A DNA stretch of 64,000 nt from Cenococcum geophilum 1.58 (GCA_001692895.1 KV748191.1:1674001-1738000), one strand, 5' to 3'. Counted from the stretch's first letter, positions 10,631-22,700 are shown. Program-made: numbers and translations. The notes: generated by a model from the letters alone, not told the origin.

Positions 10631-11525
10631 GAGTCCCATGGTAGTACCCCCTCTTAAACTCGAGGTAAGATGCATATAGATAGGAAAGGGGAGGGTGGGT
10701 AGGCAAAGATATATTAGCCTTACCCTAGCGCCTCTGTGTCCTCCGTCTACGTGGCTCCGGCGGTTCGGTCCTCCTTGCTTGATCGTTGGGCTACTGACTC
10801 GTCGGGCCCTAAGTATAGCCTGGCCTCTGTCGCCAGCTTCGCTACTATCCTCGCTGCTAGGAAACGCTTATGCTAAAGCTCGCATGTTCCTTTCCTCGCT
10901 TCCAGTAGCTCTACGGCTTCCTATCGTATCTATACCAGGTCCCCTAAAATATTATTCTAAATTTCCGGTCTAGAATAGGTGTTTTAGGTGGTATTTATTG
11001 GCTTTTAGGGCAGTATAGGGCGGTATAGTGCAGTATAGTGCGGTACTTATAGTCGTGTTGTGTGGTAGTGCAGTGCTAGCGCGGGGTTGGTATTCCGTAG
11101 GCGTATCGGCACGGAGCTTATCGGTTCGTGTAGTAGTACGGTGCCAGCGATAGGGTCGGCTCGTAGGCATATCGGCACGAGGTTTGTCGGTTCGGGGTAG
11201 TAGTACGGTGCTAGCGGCGGGGTCGGTTCGTAGGTGTAACGGCGCGAAGTCTTGTTGGTTGTAGGGTGTAAGCTCCGGTAGAATAGTAGTACGATGCTAG
11301 CGTTGGGGTCGTTATATAGTAGGGTGCGAGCTATAAGGTTAAACCGGAGGGCAGATGCCCGCGTACCCTTCCAATCGTATACGGCGGACAGTACCAGTAT
11401 TGCTTTCTAGCCTCGCAGCTAGCGGCAGTATAGCTACCCGCTATGCAGCCATTGTAATGCGGCCGTAGCACTGCGGCCCGCGACCGGTCTACTCTATAAT
11501 ACCGGTAGGTAGGGGTTAAACGTAG
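10631..11525. repeat. Internal part of the A/B element, with ~67-bp tandem repeats
   Basis: Between the two LTR-like copies lies ~0.9 kb, less AT-rich than the later nest. From about 11060 to 11320 there are three to four units of ~67 bp. Each carries a TCGGCACG-type half (11105, 11171, 11238 region) and a half like GTAGTACGGTGCTAGCG. The same halves recur in the LARD-like element at 45590-47900. A 92-codon open frame at 10695-10973 resembles no protein I know. No gag or pol domain is visible, so this is probably a non-autonomous element. Confidence 0.5.
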
Positions 11526-11720
11526 TGTTACGGGATCGACTAAGCAGTTGCGAATAAGATTAATTGCTAGCTATTAACCGTGCTAAGTATATTAATGCGT
11601 GATTAATTCCAAGACGTTTGACAAAGAAACAGAATAGGTTTAGGAAAACGTGATTAAGATATAGGGGGTGTTGTGGTACGTGCGTAGGTGTCACGGGACG
11701 AACCAGTGTGGCCAAAAATT

Positions 11721-11796
11721 ACGATAAGCGAATTGAAATAAATCGATATCCGATAATCCGATATCCGATATCGATTTATTTTAATTCGCTTATCGT
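11721..11796. repeat. Subterminal hairpin of the hAT element
   Basis: Two 30-bp arms (11721-11750 and 11767-11796) are inverted copies with one mismatch, around a 16-bp spacer. The words CGATATC and ATCCGATA are repeated; related CCGATATCGG words lie near the other end (13027-13070). These could be transposase-binding sites, as subterminal repeats are in hAT elements; that is inference. Confidence 0.75.
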
Positions 11797-12078
11797 AATA
11801 TATATTAGATCGCACACTTTAACTTAAAATCTCTACTATATAATAGATTCTTCTAGTAACTATAGCTTTAGAGACTAATCTTAAGTCTTCCCTTCTAACC
11901 CTCTACCCCCTAGTAGGATATTAAAGCAGGAAGTAGATATTATATAGCTGCTATTAGCTTAGTTAGTCTATCGTGCGCGCAACCTTACGTTCTTATTAGT
12001 TATAAAATATACGTATATTATACGTGCGTATATCTATAGAACACTAAAAATTAATACCTTGCAAAACTTTCCTATAAA

Positions 12079-12946
12079 GTTTCGCGCAGAGTTTTGCGTA
12101 GAGCTTTATGCAGAGCTTCGTGCAGAGCCTCGTGTAGAGCCTTATGCAGAGCTTCGCGCAGAGCCTCCGTACGCAGAGCTTTATGCGGAGCTTCGTGCAG
12201 AGCTTCGCGCAGAGCTTCGTGTAGAGCTTCGGGTAGAGCTTTGGGTAGAGCTTCAGGCAGAGCTTCGGGCAGAGCTTCGGGCTTCGGGTAGAGCTTCGGG
12301 CTTCGGGTAGAGCTTCGGGCAGAGCTTCGTGCAGAGCTTCGTGCAGAGCCTCCGTACGCAGAGCTTTGTGCGGAGCTTCGTGCAGAGCTTCACGCAGAGC
12401 TTCGCGCAGAGCTTCGCGCAGAGCTTCGTGCAGAGCGTCGTGCAGAGTTTGTGTAGAGCTTTGTGTAGAGCTTCGCGTAGAGCTTCGTGCAGAGTTTCGC
12501 GCAGAGCTTCGTGTAAAGCTTCGTGCAGAGCTTCCGTAGAGCTTCGTACAGAGCTTTGCGCAGAGCTTTGTATAGAGCTTTGTATAGAGCTTTGTATAGA
12601 GCTTTGTATAGAGCTTTGTGCAGAGCTTCGCGTAGAGCTTCCGTAGAGCTTTGTGCAGAGTTTCGCGCAGAGCCTCGTGTAAAGCTTCGTGCAGAGCTTC
12701 GCGTAGAGCTTCGTGCAGAGTTTCGCATAGGGCTTTGTGTAGAGCTTTATATAGAGCTTCCATAGAGCTTTATACAAAGTTTCGCGCAGAGCTTTATATA
12801 AAGCTTCGTGCAGAACTTCGCGTAGAGCCTCGTGTAGAGCTTCGCGTAGAGCTTCGCAAGAGCTTTACGCAGAGCTTCGCGCAGAGCTTTACGCAGAGCT
12901 TCGTGTAAAGCTTCGTACAGAGCTTCGTATAGAGCTTCGTATAGAG
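12079..12946. repeat. 12-bp minisatellite array (unit like GCAGAGCTTCGT)
   Basis: Roughly seventy degenerate copies of a 12-bp unit, variants of GCAGAGCTTCGT with GTAGAGCTTTGT, GCAGAGCCTCGT and others. Because 12 is a multiple of 3 and the unit has no stop in several frames, long open frames appear on both strands. The longest, complement 12044-12763, reads as repeats like EALHEALREALH over 239 codons. With no start context, domain or intron support, I regard these as by-products of the repeat. Confidence 0.9.
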
Positions 12947-13139
12947 GATTGGATTAGGAGTAATATCCTTAGAAGTTCTTTCTAAAAGGGGCTAGGAATA
13001 GTTAAATACCTATATACTAAAAAAAAACCGATATCGGATTTTATTCGGATATTTTATCGGATTTTACGATATCGTAATCGTTTTAAAACGCATAATTTTT
13101 GGCCACACTGGGACGAACGTGAGCATGGCGAGAACGAGT

Positions 13140-13457
13140 TAAGACGGACGTATTAGACTTCGCGATAGGAGTATGCCTAATATAGAAGTATAAGGATATA
13201 TAGCACCTAGCAGCGTACTATAGTTAAAGGATAATACTATTAGAGTTAAATTTCGATATTTATAATAAAGAGTTATTAGAAATAGTTATAGTACTTAAGA
13301 AATAGAGAGCGTTTTATAAGGTATCTCTTGTAACGCCAGCGTCTACAAAGTAGGTAGTCCGTGCGGAACACCAAACTTAAAAATACACGTATATTGTTTA
13401 TAGATTTAATTAATAGATTTTTATTAACTATGCCTTTTAAACATACTTTTAACAATC
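13140..13457 (+). pseudogene. Fragment of a Gypsy-type RNase H/pol
   Basis: The plus-strand frame around 13234-13330 reads NFDIYNKELLEIV followed by LKK*RAFY. This matches the Gypsy RNase H pattern (DIYDKELLAIV..L..WR). The rest of the stretch is AT-rich with no other domain. It is a short remnant into which, or next to which, element P1 inserted. Confidence 0.6.
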
Positions 13458-13652
13458 TATAAGGGATATTATTGCGGTTACCTTGGGTTGCCCCTTAAAT
13501 AGTCGCCGGTCACGTGCCGGAGGCACGTGCCCGTAGTATATAGTCTTTACGATCCTAGAGGCCTTACCTCCTTAAGGATTTATCTCTCTCACCAATCTAT
13601 CCTATTCTATAATTGTGTCCTTATAGCCCCCTATCTACAAGATCCCCTTATA
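13458..13652 (+). repeat. 5' LTR of P1 (195 bp)
   Basis: It starts TATAAGGG (mutated from TGTAAGGG) and ends CCCCTTATA. It is about 20 bp shorter than the P2 LTRs because it lacks the stretch containing GGACAACCCC. It retains a perfect hairpin: CACGTGCC at 13511-13518, loop GGA, GGCACGTG at 13522-13529. Confidence 0.88.
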
Positions 13653-16600
13653 TTTAAATTCTTCCTACTTCTTTTTAGAAGGGTAGTTAGCTTAAGGACT
13701 AGATTATTTATTTATATCTTTTATTTATAACCACTATTTTCCCTTAAAATCTCGTAATAACCTAAATGGAAACTCCACATATACCTTATAGAAAGCCGTT
13801 ACGCTAAGATAGGAAGGTCCCTCTAATAGCGAGAGATTGCAATAATATAACCCTCTAGGTAAGATGGTTAAATAAGCCCTAATACCTAGATGCTCTAGAA
13901 GCTTAAAAACTCTTATATACCTAAAGTTACTAGTAACGCTAAGGAAAATATAAATACCCTTTATAATAGTTATAACACTATTAAAAAGTAGCTAGAACCC
14001 CTTTAGCCTTACCTAGGCTAATTAGAAGATTAAGCGCTAGAGGTAACTTTAAGATCTTCCCCTAAGCTAGAAATGCTAAAGAAATATATTAATATATTTA
14101 ACTAGGGAACTAATTAAAACCCTCTTAAAAGACTACCAACTTATAATTAGTATAGTAGTAGTATATAGATTGCTTATAAACTAAGCGGGCCTACCCCTTT
14201 AGGTAATCTAAACTAACTACTAACTTAAGACTTAAGCCTTATAGGGAAATCTATACTAGCTACTAGTACTAATACTACCTCTATAACCAGAGCTTCCCTA
14301 AAGCTAAGGTTAGAAAGTTAAGAGCCCTAAACTAATGTTCTTTAAAATAGATATTAGGAAGCTACTATAAGGCTTTTAGAAGCTATATGGGAAGAAGCTA
14401 CTAATAAATATATTAGAAACCTTTAGGGGTAGGTTTAAATCTAGTAGAGCTTAATCTAGGCTAAATAAAATCTTTTATAACCTAGTTAAGGCTAAGGGCT
14501 TTCTAGGAGCTACCTAGTATCTACCTAAGGAGGTATAAAAGACTTAAAGAGTTATCTACGCTATAAATAAAAAAAGGATATAGACCGACTAGCCAAGGCC
14601 TTTAATAATTTAGAACTTCGTTATAGACCTAACGCCTAATAGTTAAATAATTAGGTTTATAAGGTAGATAACTTCTTTAAGATACTAATAATATAAGATA
14701 ATACTAAAGAGCGTANNTANTAGATTATTAGNAANATTAAAGANTAATNNCTAAANTAGATNNNACTTAATTAGCTTAATAANGAGTAAATTACTATATA
14801 GTTATAGCTATAAACCTTCCTAAAGAAATAGACTTAAGATCCGTATATTATATAATATAATAATATAGAGCTATTCTAGAATAGGATATAGCTTAACTGC
14901 TATAACTTCTGCTAGTTTATAAACTTTATAGAAACTTATATTTAATAAATAAATCTAAAGCCCTTTAAAATAAGGACGTTAGTATTTATAAAAAGGAGAA
15001 GATTAGGTTTATCTAGGCTAGAATTAAGCTAGCGATTTATAATAAAATAAAGCGCGTAGGAGCCCTATCGCAGATTACTATATATACGGATTTTAAATAA
15101 GTAGTTCTAAACGCTAAAGATATAGTAAGGAACTAGACCTCTTTTAATAGAAAGCTAGGGGGTTATTAAAAGCGTAGGTACTTTAGTAGTAATATAGGGC
15201 AGACCCAACCTTTAAAGAAGCTATTCTTAAAGAGAACTTTAAAAGGGTTAAAGTTAGAAGCCTTAAATAACGGGAAAGACTTTTAGGGCTAACCTAATAC
15301 CTATTTAGCACCTTTATAGGAATACTTTAAAAAGTTAAGAGAAAACTCTAGAGGTAGATTTTATTAGAAAAATTAATAGGGTAATAACCGCACTAATAAT
15401 CTAAAAAAAGAAAAGCCCTAGTTATAGACTTCTCTTAGCTATAACTAGGGTAAGATATAAAAGGAGAGACTTTCTATATTGCTATTAAGCTGGAAATAAC
15501 ACTCCCTATAGGTAAGGTGCGTTGGTTCTAAGCACTATATAATAATAGCACTAAAATTAATCTTATATAATATAATTTAGTAAAAGAGTATAAACTTATC
15601 CTATTATAAAGGTGGCGGAAACCTATTATAGGCTTCCTAGATAAGTATTAGATTAAACTATATAGTACCTATAAGCTTATAGTATTAGTGGCCGATATAT
15701 ATAACCGCACTAAGGTAGTTAGCCCGTAACCCTTTTAGGTAGCTAACTTTATAGGTTATAACCTTATCCTTAGATACCCTTAGCTTATAGAAGTAGATCT
15801 TAAAATACGCTTTAAAATAGGAGCCTTTAAATAGTAGAATAATAAAGATTTAAAAGGGCGTATATTACTAATAAGCCTAAAGGACATTCTAAAGAATATA
15901 GCTCTAGGTAAAATAGTGTACGCTTTATACCTAAAGGAGTATTAGATTTAACCCCTATTTAATAATAAAATAAATATAGAGCCTAGTATAGGTAATAACC
16001 CCTCTATAATAAAGACCCTATAGGGAACTACTAAATAGGTCGCGGAGATATTATAGGGAGGTAGCGATTTTAAGGATCTTATAAGATACTTTAACCATTA
16101 TAGGTTACTCTAGCTTAAGTAATATGCGGAGAGTATACTATAGTATCTTAAGCGCTGCGTTAAGGATTTCCTTACCATTTACTAGCTACTGTATAAAACA
16201 GTATAATATATAGTAGCAACTATATATATAAGCAACAACTATAGCGTATAACGCTACCTATAAGTATTTTAAGGGAGCTTTAGGACCTACCTAATAATAA
16301 TATAGAGGACGAACGTAACCCTAATTTATTAAATGTTCTAGTAGGCCTAAGGGACTTACTAAGGGTATTTTTAGGTAGGAGAGCTAAAGTCCTACTATAG
16401 AACTTAGAGTACGATTATATAATTAATCTAAAAGAAGGTAAATAGCCGCTAAATCTTCCTATCTATAACCTCTCTTATAAAGAGCTTAAGATCCTATAGA
16501 AGTACCTTAATAGTTTACTAGAAAAGGGGTAGATTTGGCTTAGTAAGTCGCTAATAAGCGCGCTAATTCTCTTTATTCTAAAACTAGATAGGATTATAAG

Positions 16601-18843
16601 GCTATATATAGACTATCGCGGTCTTAATAAGATTATAATTAAGAACCGTTACCTACTACTACTAGTTAGTAAAATACTAGATTAACTATTTAGGGTAAAG
16701 ATCTTTACAAAGCTAGATTTATAAGACGCCTATTATAGGCTCTATATTAGAGAAGGGAATAAGTAAAAACCCGCTTTTAAGACTTAATACGGCTACTTTA
16801 AATATTTAGTAATACCTTTTAGGCTAGCTAATGCGCCTATAATATTCTAATTATATATTTATAAAGCCTTAGGAGGACTAGTTAACCATATATATATTAT
16901 CTATTTAGATAATATCTTAATCTACTTAGAAGATAAGGATTAATATAAGTAATATATCCACAAAGTGCTAAAACACTTAGATAATTAGGGCCTCTACGCT
17001 AAGGCGTTAAAGTATATCTTTAATACTAAGCAGGTTAAGTTCCTGGGTTATATTATAACGCCTATAGGTATAGATAATTTAGAAGTAGCTAAAGCTAAAG
17101 AGCTACTAAGATATTTAAGTGTTCCTAGGCTTTACTAATTTCTATAAGCGCTTTATTTATAACTACTTAGATATTACCTAATACCTATTTAACTATATTA
17201 TGGAAGCTTCTTAAGACCTAACCTAAGGAGTAAAAAGCTTAAAGGCGGTAAGGAAGAAAACTAAGAAGGGACTAACTAAATAGTATAAACTATAGTTATA
17301 GCCTAGAAAGGTTTAGGAGGCCTTTTAAAAACTTTATATAAAGTTTATAGAAGCTTTATTACTGCGGTATTTTAACCTAGATTAGCTATTAATAATAATT
17401 ACTAATATATTAAATTTTGCCCTTATTAGTATCCTACTTTAACCTAATAGGCATTTAGATGCTACCTAGCTCTACTAAAGACTAGTAGTATTCTATAGTA
17501 GAAAATTCTAGGGGCCTAAAATTAGGTATTATACCCATAATAAGGAACTGCTAGCTATAGTTAACTGCTTTAAATAGTAGCGATATTACCTTAAGTACGT
17601 AAGCTATACTACTTATATACTCTTAGATTATTATAATTTACGCTACTTAATAACTATAAAGGAGCTTACACCTTAATAAGCTAAATAAGTAGAGGAGCTT
17701 ACGTAATTTAATTTTAAGATTAAATATAAGCTAGGGGAAAATAACCTTACTAATAGACCGTTATAATAGCTAGATTATACTAAAGGCTTTAAAACAAGAG
17801 AAGGAAAATAGATAATAGATATTTTACTCCCTATATTATAGAATAAGCTCTAGGTATAAGACGCTTAAGTACCTATAGCTCTATATACTAAGTCTTAAGT
17901 AGTATAAGCCCTATTAATTTCTACTAATATTTTAGCTAGTACCTGGTCTATTACTAATAAGGGTCTAAATATACTTAAATAGGACGTCCCTAATATATTC
18001 TTAGAACCTAGTAATACACTATCCCTAATTACTAAGCTATCCCCTTAAATTAATAGTAAAGCTATAGAGCAATTAGAACTCAGAGCCCTATAATAACTAA
18101 AGAACTTTAATATTATAGCGGCCTTCCTAATATATACGCATTAAAGAGTTATAAGATCTATAGTACTATCTAGTCTTATACTTAGAGCAGTATAAAATAG
18201 CTTTTACTTAAAAACTATTTAAAAGGTTAATAGATCTTATCTATAAGGTATAATAGAGAGATACTTCCTATACTATCTTTAATATAAAAGTAGACTAGAA
18301 ACGTAACGAAAAAGAAGCTACTAGGTACTACTATTAGAAACTAAACCCAATAGGCCTACTATATAAAGGTAGTAAGGTTTAGGTACTATAAGAAGTAAAT
18401 CTATAATAGAAGATTCTTATAAAGAATTATAATAATCCTCTAGGTGGCTATTATGGTTAAGCTAAGATAGTAAAATTACTTTAGCGTAAATACTACTAGC
18501 TAAGGCTTAAATAAGAAGTAAAGGAGTATATTAGCTTTTATAAGAAGTATTAAGTATATAAGATTTATAGGTATAAGCTATAGGGTCTACTTAAATTAGT
18601 TCCCCCTGCTAGTAAGCTATAGCAATATTATACTATAAACTTTATTACGGATCTTCCGCTATTTAAAGATGGCTAAGGATAAATATATAATTCGGTCCTT
18701 ATACTTATTAATAGGTTTTTAAAGTACATCTAATACCTTTCTATTAATAAAATAATTAATATATAAGCGTTTACTAACCTAATTAAGGAGAAATGCTTTC
18801 TTAAAGTAGATTAGCCGCACTCTATTATTACTAATAGGGGTAG
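13653..18843 (+). pseudogene. P1 gag-pol remnant (5' and middle part)
   Basis: Read through TAA/TAG codons, one collinear plus-strand coding region can be followed and aligned base by base with 19059-19461 plus 49856-54660 of P2. In order: gag (about 13750-15450), an aspartic protease region near 15530 where the active-site Asp-Ser-Gly has become Asn-containing, RT with YLDN at 16902-16913, RNase H (~17340-17720), and an integrase start with NFITDLP near 18632. The region has a cluster of ambiguous bases at 14716-14783. There is no functional product. Confidence 0.88.
14716..14783. other. Cluster of ambiguous bases (N)
   Basis: About fourteen scattered single or short N calls in the P1 gag region. 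The homologous P2 stretch at about 50506-50575 is resolved. Scattered Ns, not one run, suggest conflicting reads from repeat copies. Confidence 0.9.
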
Positions 18844-19058
18844 TATAAGGGATATTATTACGGATACCTTAGGTTACCCTTAGGACAACCCCCGAACGCC
18901 CCTTAAATAGTCGCCGGTTATATACTAGAGGTATATACCCGTAGTATATAGTCTCTATAATCCTAAAGGCCTTACCTCCTTAAGGATTTGTCTCTCTTAC
19001 TAATCTATCCTATTCTAATCATGTCCTTATAGCCCCCTATCTATAAGATCCCCTTATA
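18844..19058 (+). repeat. 5' LTR of P2 (215 bp)
   Basis: TATAAGGG ... CCCCTTATA, originally TG...CA, aligned over its whole length with 57904-58118. The hairpin seen intact in P1 has become TATATACT...AGGTATATA here, a RIP-type decay of both arms. Confidence 0.92.
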
Positions 19059-19461
19059 TTTAAACCCTTTCTACTCTTTTTAGAAGGGCAGTTAGCTTTA
19101 AGGACTAAATTATTTATTTATATCTTTTATTTATAACTACTATTCTCCCTTAAAATCTCATAATAACCTAAATAGAAACTCCACAGATACCTTATAGAAA
19201 GCCGTCGCGTAAAGGCAGAAAGGTCCCTCTAATAGCGAGAGATTGCGACAATATAACCCTTTAGGTAAGATAGCTAAATAAGCCCTAATACCTAGATGCT
19301 CTAGGAGCTTAAAGACTCTTATATACCTATAGTTACTAGCAACGCTAAGGAAAATATAAATACCCTCTATAATAGTTATAACACTGCTAAAAAGTAGCTA
19401 GAACCTCTCCAGCCCTACCTAGGCTAATTAAAAGATTAAGCGCTAGAGGTAACTTTAAGAT
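19059..19461 (+). pseudogene. P2 leader and gag start, before the D insertion
   Basis: Homologous to P1 13653-14056. The sequence breaks at 19461 and resumes at 49856 after element D and its duplication AAGAT. The frame carries multiple TAA/TAG. Confidence 0.85.
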
Positions 19462-19790
19462 TATAAGAGGCTAGCCTGACTGGAACGTATGATTATTTAA
19501 TTAACAGTGTCACTGATAAGTAGAAGGTAAGTCAAAGGTAAGTAGAAGGTAAAATAAGTTTTATGTATTAAAGGATAAATGCTTTTAACTACTTTTATTT
19601 AGAGACTAATTGCTAGTTCTTCTCTAGAGGGGAATTAGCTTCCTATATATTTCTTCTAAAACACTAGTAAAACCTTTTACCCCTAACCTATTTAACTATA
19701 TCTTCTAGAATATAGATAGGATATAGATAAAACCTTCTACCGTTTTATCGGATATATACCTCCCAGGGGATTCTATTATAATTGCCTTCC
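19462..19790 (-). repeat. 3' LTR of D (329 bp)
   Basis: It begins TATAAGAGGCTAG on the plus strand and ends with a decayed CCRTTATA. It matches 44856-44992 joined to 49674-49855. It contains a doubled AGAAGGTAAG.CAAAGGTAAG motif near 19520-19550. Confidence 0.88.
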
Positions 19791-22700
19791 TTTCTAAGGT
19801 CTTAGTCCTCTAAGACTTCGCCTCTACTAAGCTTTTATAAAGTTCTGGCTAAAACTACTAGGGAAACCCTTAGTAGAAAGGTACTCTATAATACGACTTA
19901 TCGCCAGCTCTTTACTAGCGCGGAACTTTACTTTATCTTTTATTTCTCTGCTTTTCTCCTACCCTAGCTTCTTATAATGCTTTTATAATAGGATTTTAAT
20001 AATAGTAATAAAAATTTAGTGGGATTCACCTCTCTAATTTTAGGAATTTGTTATAAATAGATCTAGAGGTTATCCGGTGTAACGCGTTAATTAACTACTA
20101 TCCCTATTTACCTAAATAGGCTTTAATAATAACGTCTTTTATTTTAATTTCTTTTTGTTTATAATTGTTGTCTCTTACTTATCCTTCCATTAATAACACT
20201 ATTTATCTTGTTTTTAAATAGGCTGTTTTTATTATATCTCGCCCTTTAGCTTTTATATCTCTAGCCGTACTTCTATTACTACTTTATTATCTTTTTTTAA
20301 CGCGTTTATAAGTAATAGAATTCCCACCTTATCTCTTATAACGATACTAACTTCTTAAAGTATTCTTTTATAATGGCTTATAGTTCTTCTACGCGTCCCT
20401 AAACCGGCGGTAGTATTATTTATCTCCTAGTGACGCCCTAGATAGTGTCTATTACTCCTATAGCAGTTTCCCTAAAATGCTATTATTGCTACGTTTATGC
20501 TCTTATGCAGGATCCTTCCTACGTCTATAAGATGCCTCGCTCTAGCGAAAATAAATCTAAGTACTTCTATTGTCGCAGTAGGAGAAAGATTTATATCCTA
20601 GTATTTCCCATTCTATCCTATTTTAGATTTCGCTAATTATACTAGATCCCTACTATTTATACGCATAAGACTTATAGGCTCTAACGCGCTATTTAAGATT
20701 TCTACTAATATCCTAATAGTAATAGGTAGGGATAGAAGGTGTCTTCCCTTACTTATAGACTCTTTAATTTAATAAGGGTTTCTACTACTATAGAGACGTA
20801 ATAATCTTAGATATATAGTATCTAGGAGCGTATATACGAATAGCTTGTCCTTATTAATAATAACATTCGTACCCTTATATAGGCTATTTTAGCTAGGTAA
20901 ATTTTTCTAGTAACTTACTTAGGAACTATACTAACTCCTTTAGCTAACGTTTCTTTAATCCCTATTTAGACGCCGATTTAAAACCTAGGAATACTAAGGA
21001 TAGCAATAAAGGTTAAGATAAACGTTCTCCTCGCCAGTCTTCCGCCTATGCTAGTTCTTTTAGTACCCGTTATTTTAAGAAGAATATTAGTGGAAGTGCT
21101 AATGCTTCTGGGGATGGAGGAGCCGATAATACTATTAATAATAATGTTGAGATGGAAGAGGAGGCTCCTGTTACTACTACTAGTGTTTAAGTTATTACCT
21201 AGCTCTTTTCTTCTCCTTATAAAATAGCTTTATATAGTGCCTCTTAGGTGCCTCTAGGATGCCCTATTATTAGGAATTAACTTTATACTTTAGGGATGCC
21301 TTTATTTTAAGCTTTGGTAATAATCTATATAAACGCAGTGCACTACTATAATCCCTATATGTAATAAACGGGTAGTATTTCTATAGGTGCCTTATAATTC
21401 CTTAAAATTTCTAATTCTTTATAGGCTATCCTTTTGCTCCTCTTTATACTATTAACTCTATTATATATCTCTAGTGCTAGGCTAGATACTCTCTTTTTAT
21501 CCCTAGGGGATCTTTCTAAATCCCTAAGGCCACTTCTTATAGTACTACTACTCCTTCTCAAACAGCGTCTTCTTTAAATAGTATCCCTAGTAGTTCTCCT
21601 ATAAATCCCTATGAGCTTCCTCTTATAGGATTTTAGGATCTCTATTATAATAGTAAAGCGTTTCCGTTCTTAATGCCTATGCTTAATTCTATAGTTTTAA
21701 TTTATAGGGTCTTCCCTATTACTTTACCTATAGTATATCTAGAGCTATTTCTAAATCTTTACCTTTAGTTCTTAGGAAGGTTTTAATTACAGTGTTATAT
21801 CCTAGCTAAAGGTACTCCTTAGGTTCCTAACTATTATATATTTAAAAGTATCCTTCCTAATAAACTAAAAATTTGCGCTTTTTTTAGCGCTATCTTTGAT
21901 CTAGAATATCTTCTACATTCTATTCTAGTTCCCTATTAATTTTGCTAGGTAGGGGCGGTTCCGTACTATCTCTTCTCTAATATAGCTCTAGTAAGGAAAT
22001 ATAAAATATAGGATATATTAGATAAGATTTCGGTAATTCTAATTTATAGGCTTAGTTTCCTTTAGTTTTCCTAACTATTTTAAAGGGTCTAAGCTACTGG
22101 TAATCTAGCTTCTTCTTAATGCGTTTTATTTAGATATTTTTTATAAATAGTAAGACTTCGTCTTCTATCTCAAATTCTTTTTTATTATAGTACCTTTTTT
22201 ACACGGCCTAGGCGTCTAGTAAGTGCTTTTTAAGTTCCTCTTTGCGAATTCTTATTTACTTAATTCTTTTAGACGCTATTAGTGCCTCTCTTTTAGGAAC
22301 GATGTTCTTAACATTTTAGGGGTTATTTGCTTTTACCCTAAACAATACTTTATAAGGGGTCATTTTTGTGCTGTTATAGATGCTTATATTATATACGTGC
22401 TACGCTAGAGCTAACTACAATGTTTAATTATCCTATTAATAATTGATATAGTAGCGGAGGTAGTGTTCCAATAACGTATTTAGACGCTTTGTTAGCCCGT
22501 CTATTTATAGGTAAAAGGTAGTGCTTATTCTTTACCGTATTTTTAATAAGAGATAGAATAAAGACCAAAATGTACTATTAAATATGGTACCTTTATTAGA
22601 CACGATTTCCCTTAGCGTGCTAAATAGGAGCCACTATTTTAAAAACAGGTCTGCTAGTTCTGCTACCGTAATTATTATTATAATAGTAAAGTATCCTAAA

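Larger units (their letters stand above)
11704..13110. mobile_element. Non-autonomous hAT-type DNA transposon (MITE-like), 1407 bp
   Basis: The ends are perfect 18-bp inverted repeats, CAGTGTGGCCAAAAATTA at 11704-11721 and its reverse complement at 13093-13110. They are flanked by an exact 8-bp direct duplication GGACGAAC (11696-11703 and 13111-13118). An 8-bp duplication with CAGTG termini is the classic hAT signature. Copy A (10428-10630) has the same host sequence without insert or duplication, so it is a natural empty site. Inside are a subterminal hairpin, a ~250-bp AT-rich stretch and a long 12-bp minisatellite. No transposase frame is present, so movement would have needed an enzyme from elsewhere. 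Confidence 0.88.
11526..13139 (-). repeat. LTR-like direct repeat, copy B, split by a hAT insertion
   Basis: The left part, 11526-11703, begins TGTTACGGGATCGACT. The right part, 13119-13139, completes the homology to copy A (ending GAGAACGRGT). The interruption is a 1407-bp element plus an 8-bp duplication. Joined without the insert, copy B is ~199 bp against 203 bp for copy A. Confidence 0.65.

Noticed and set aside
11060-11320. Possible CRISPR-like array from regularly spaced repeats
   Set aside because: Repeats are contiguous ~67-bp units with diverging sequence, not short identical repeats with unique spacers, and the genome is fungal.
12044-12908. Six long open frames in the minisatellite, up to 239 codons
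   Set aside because: A 12-bp repeat without stops opens several frames at once on both strands. No independent support for translation; noted as a finding only.
10428-13139. Calling the A/B repeat pair a proven LTR retrotransposon
   Set aside because: The outer ends do not align cleanly past GAGAACGRGT and I found no matching 5-bp duplication, so it is kept as an LTR-like repeat pair.
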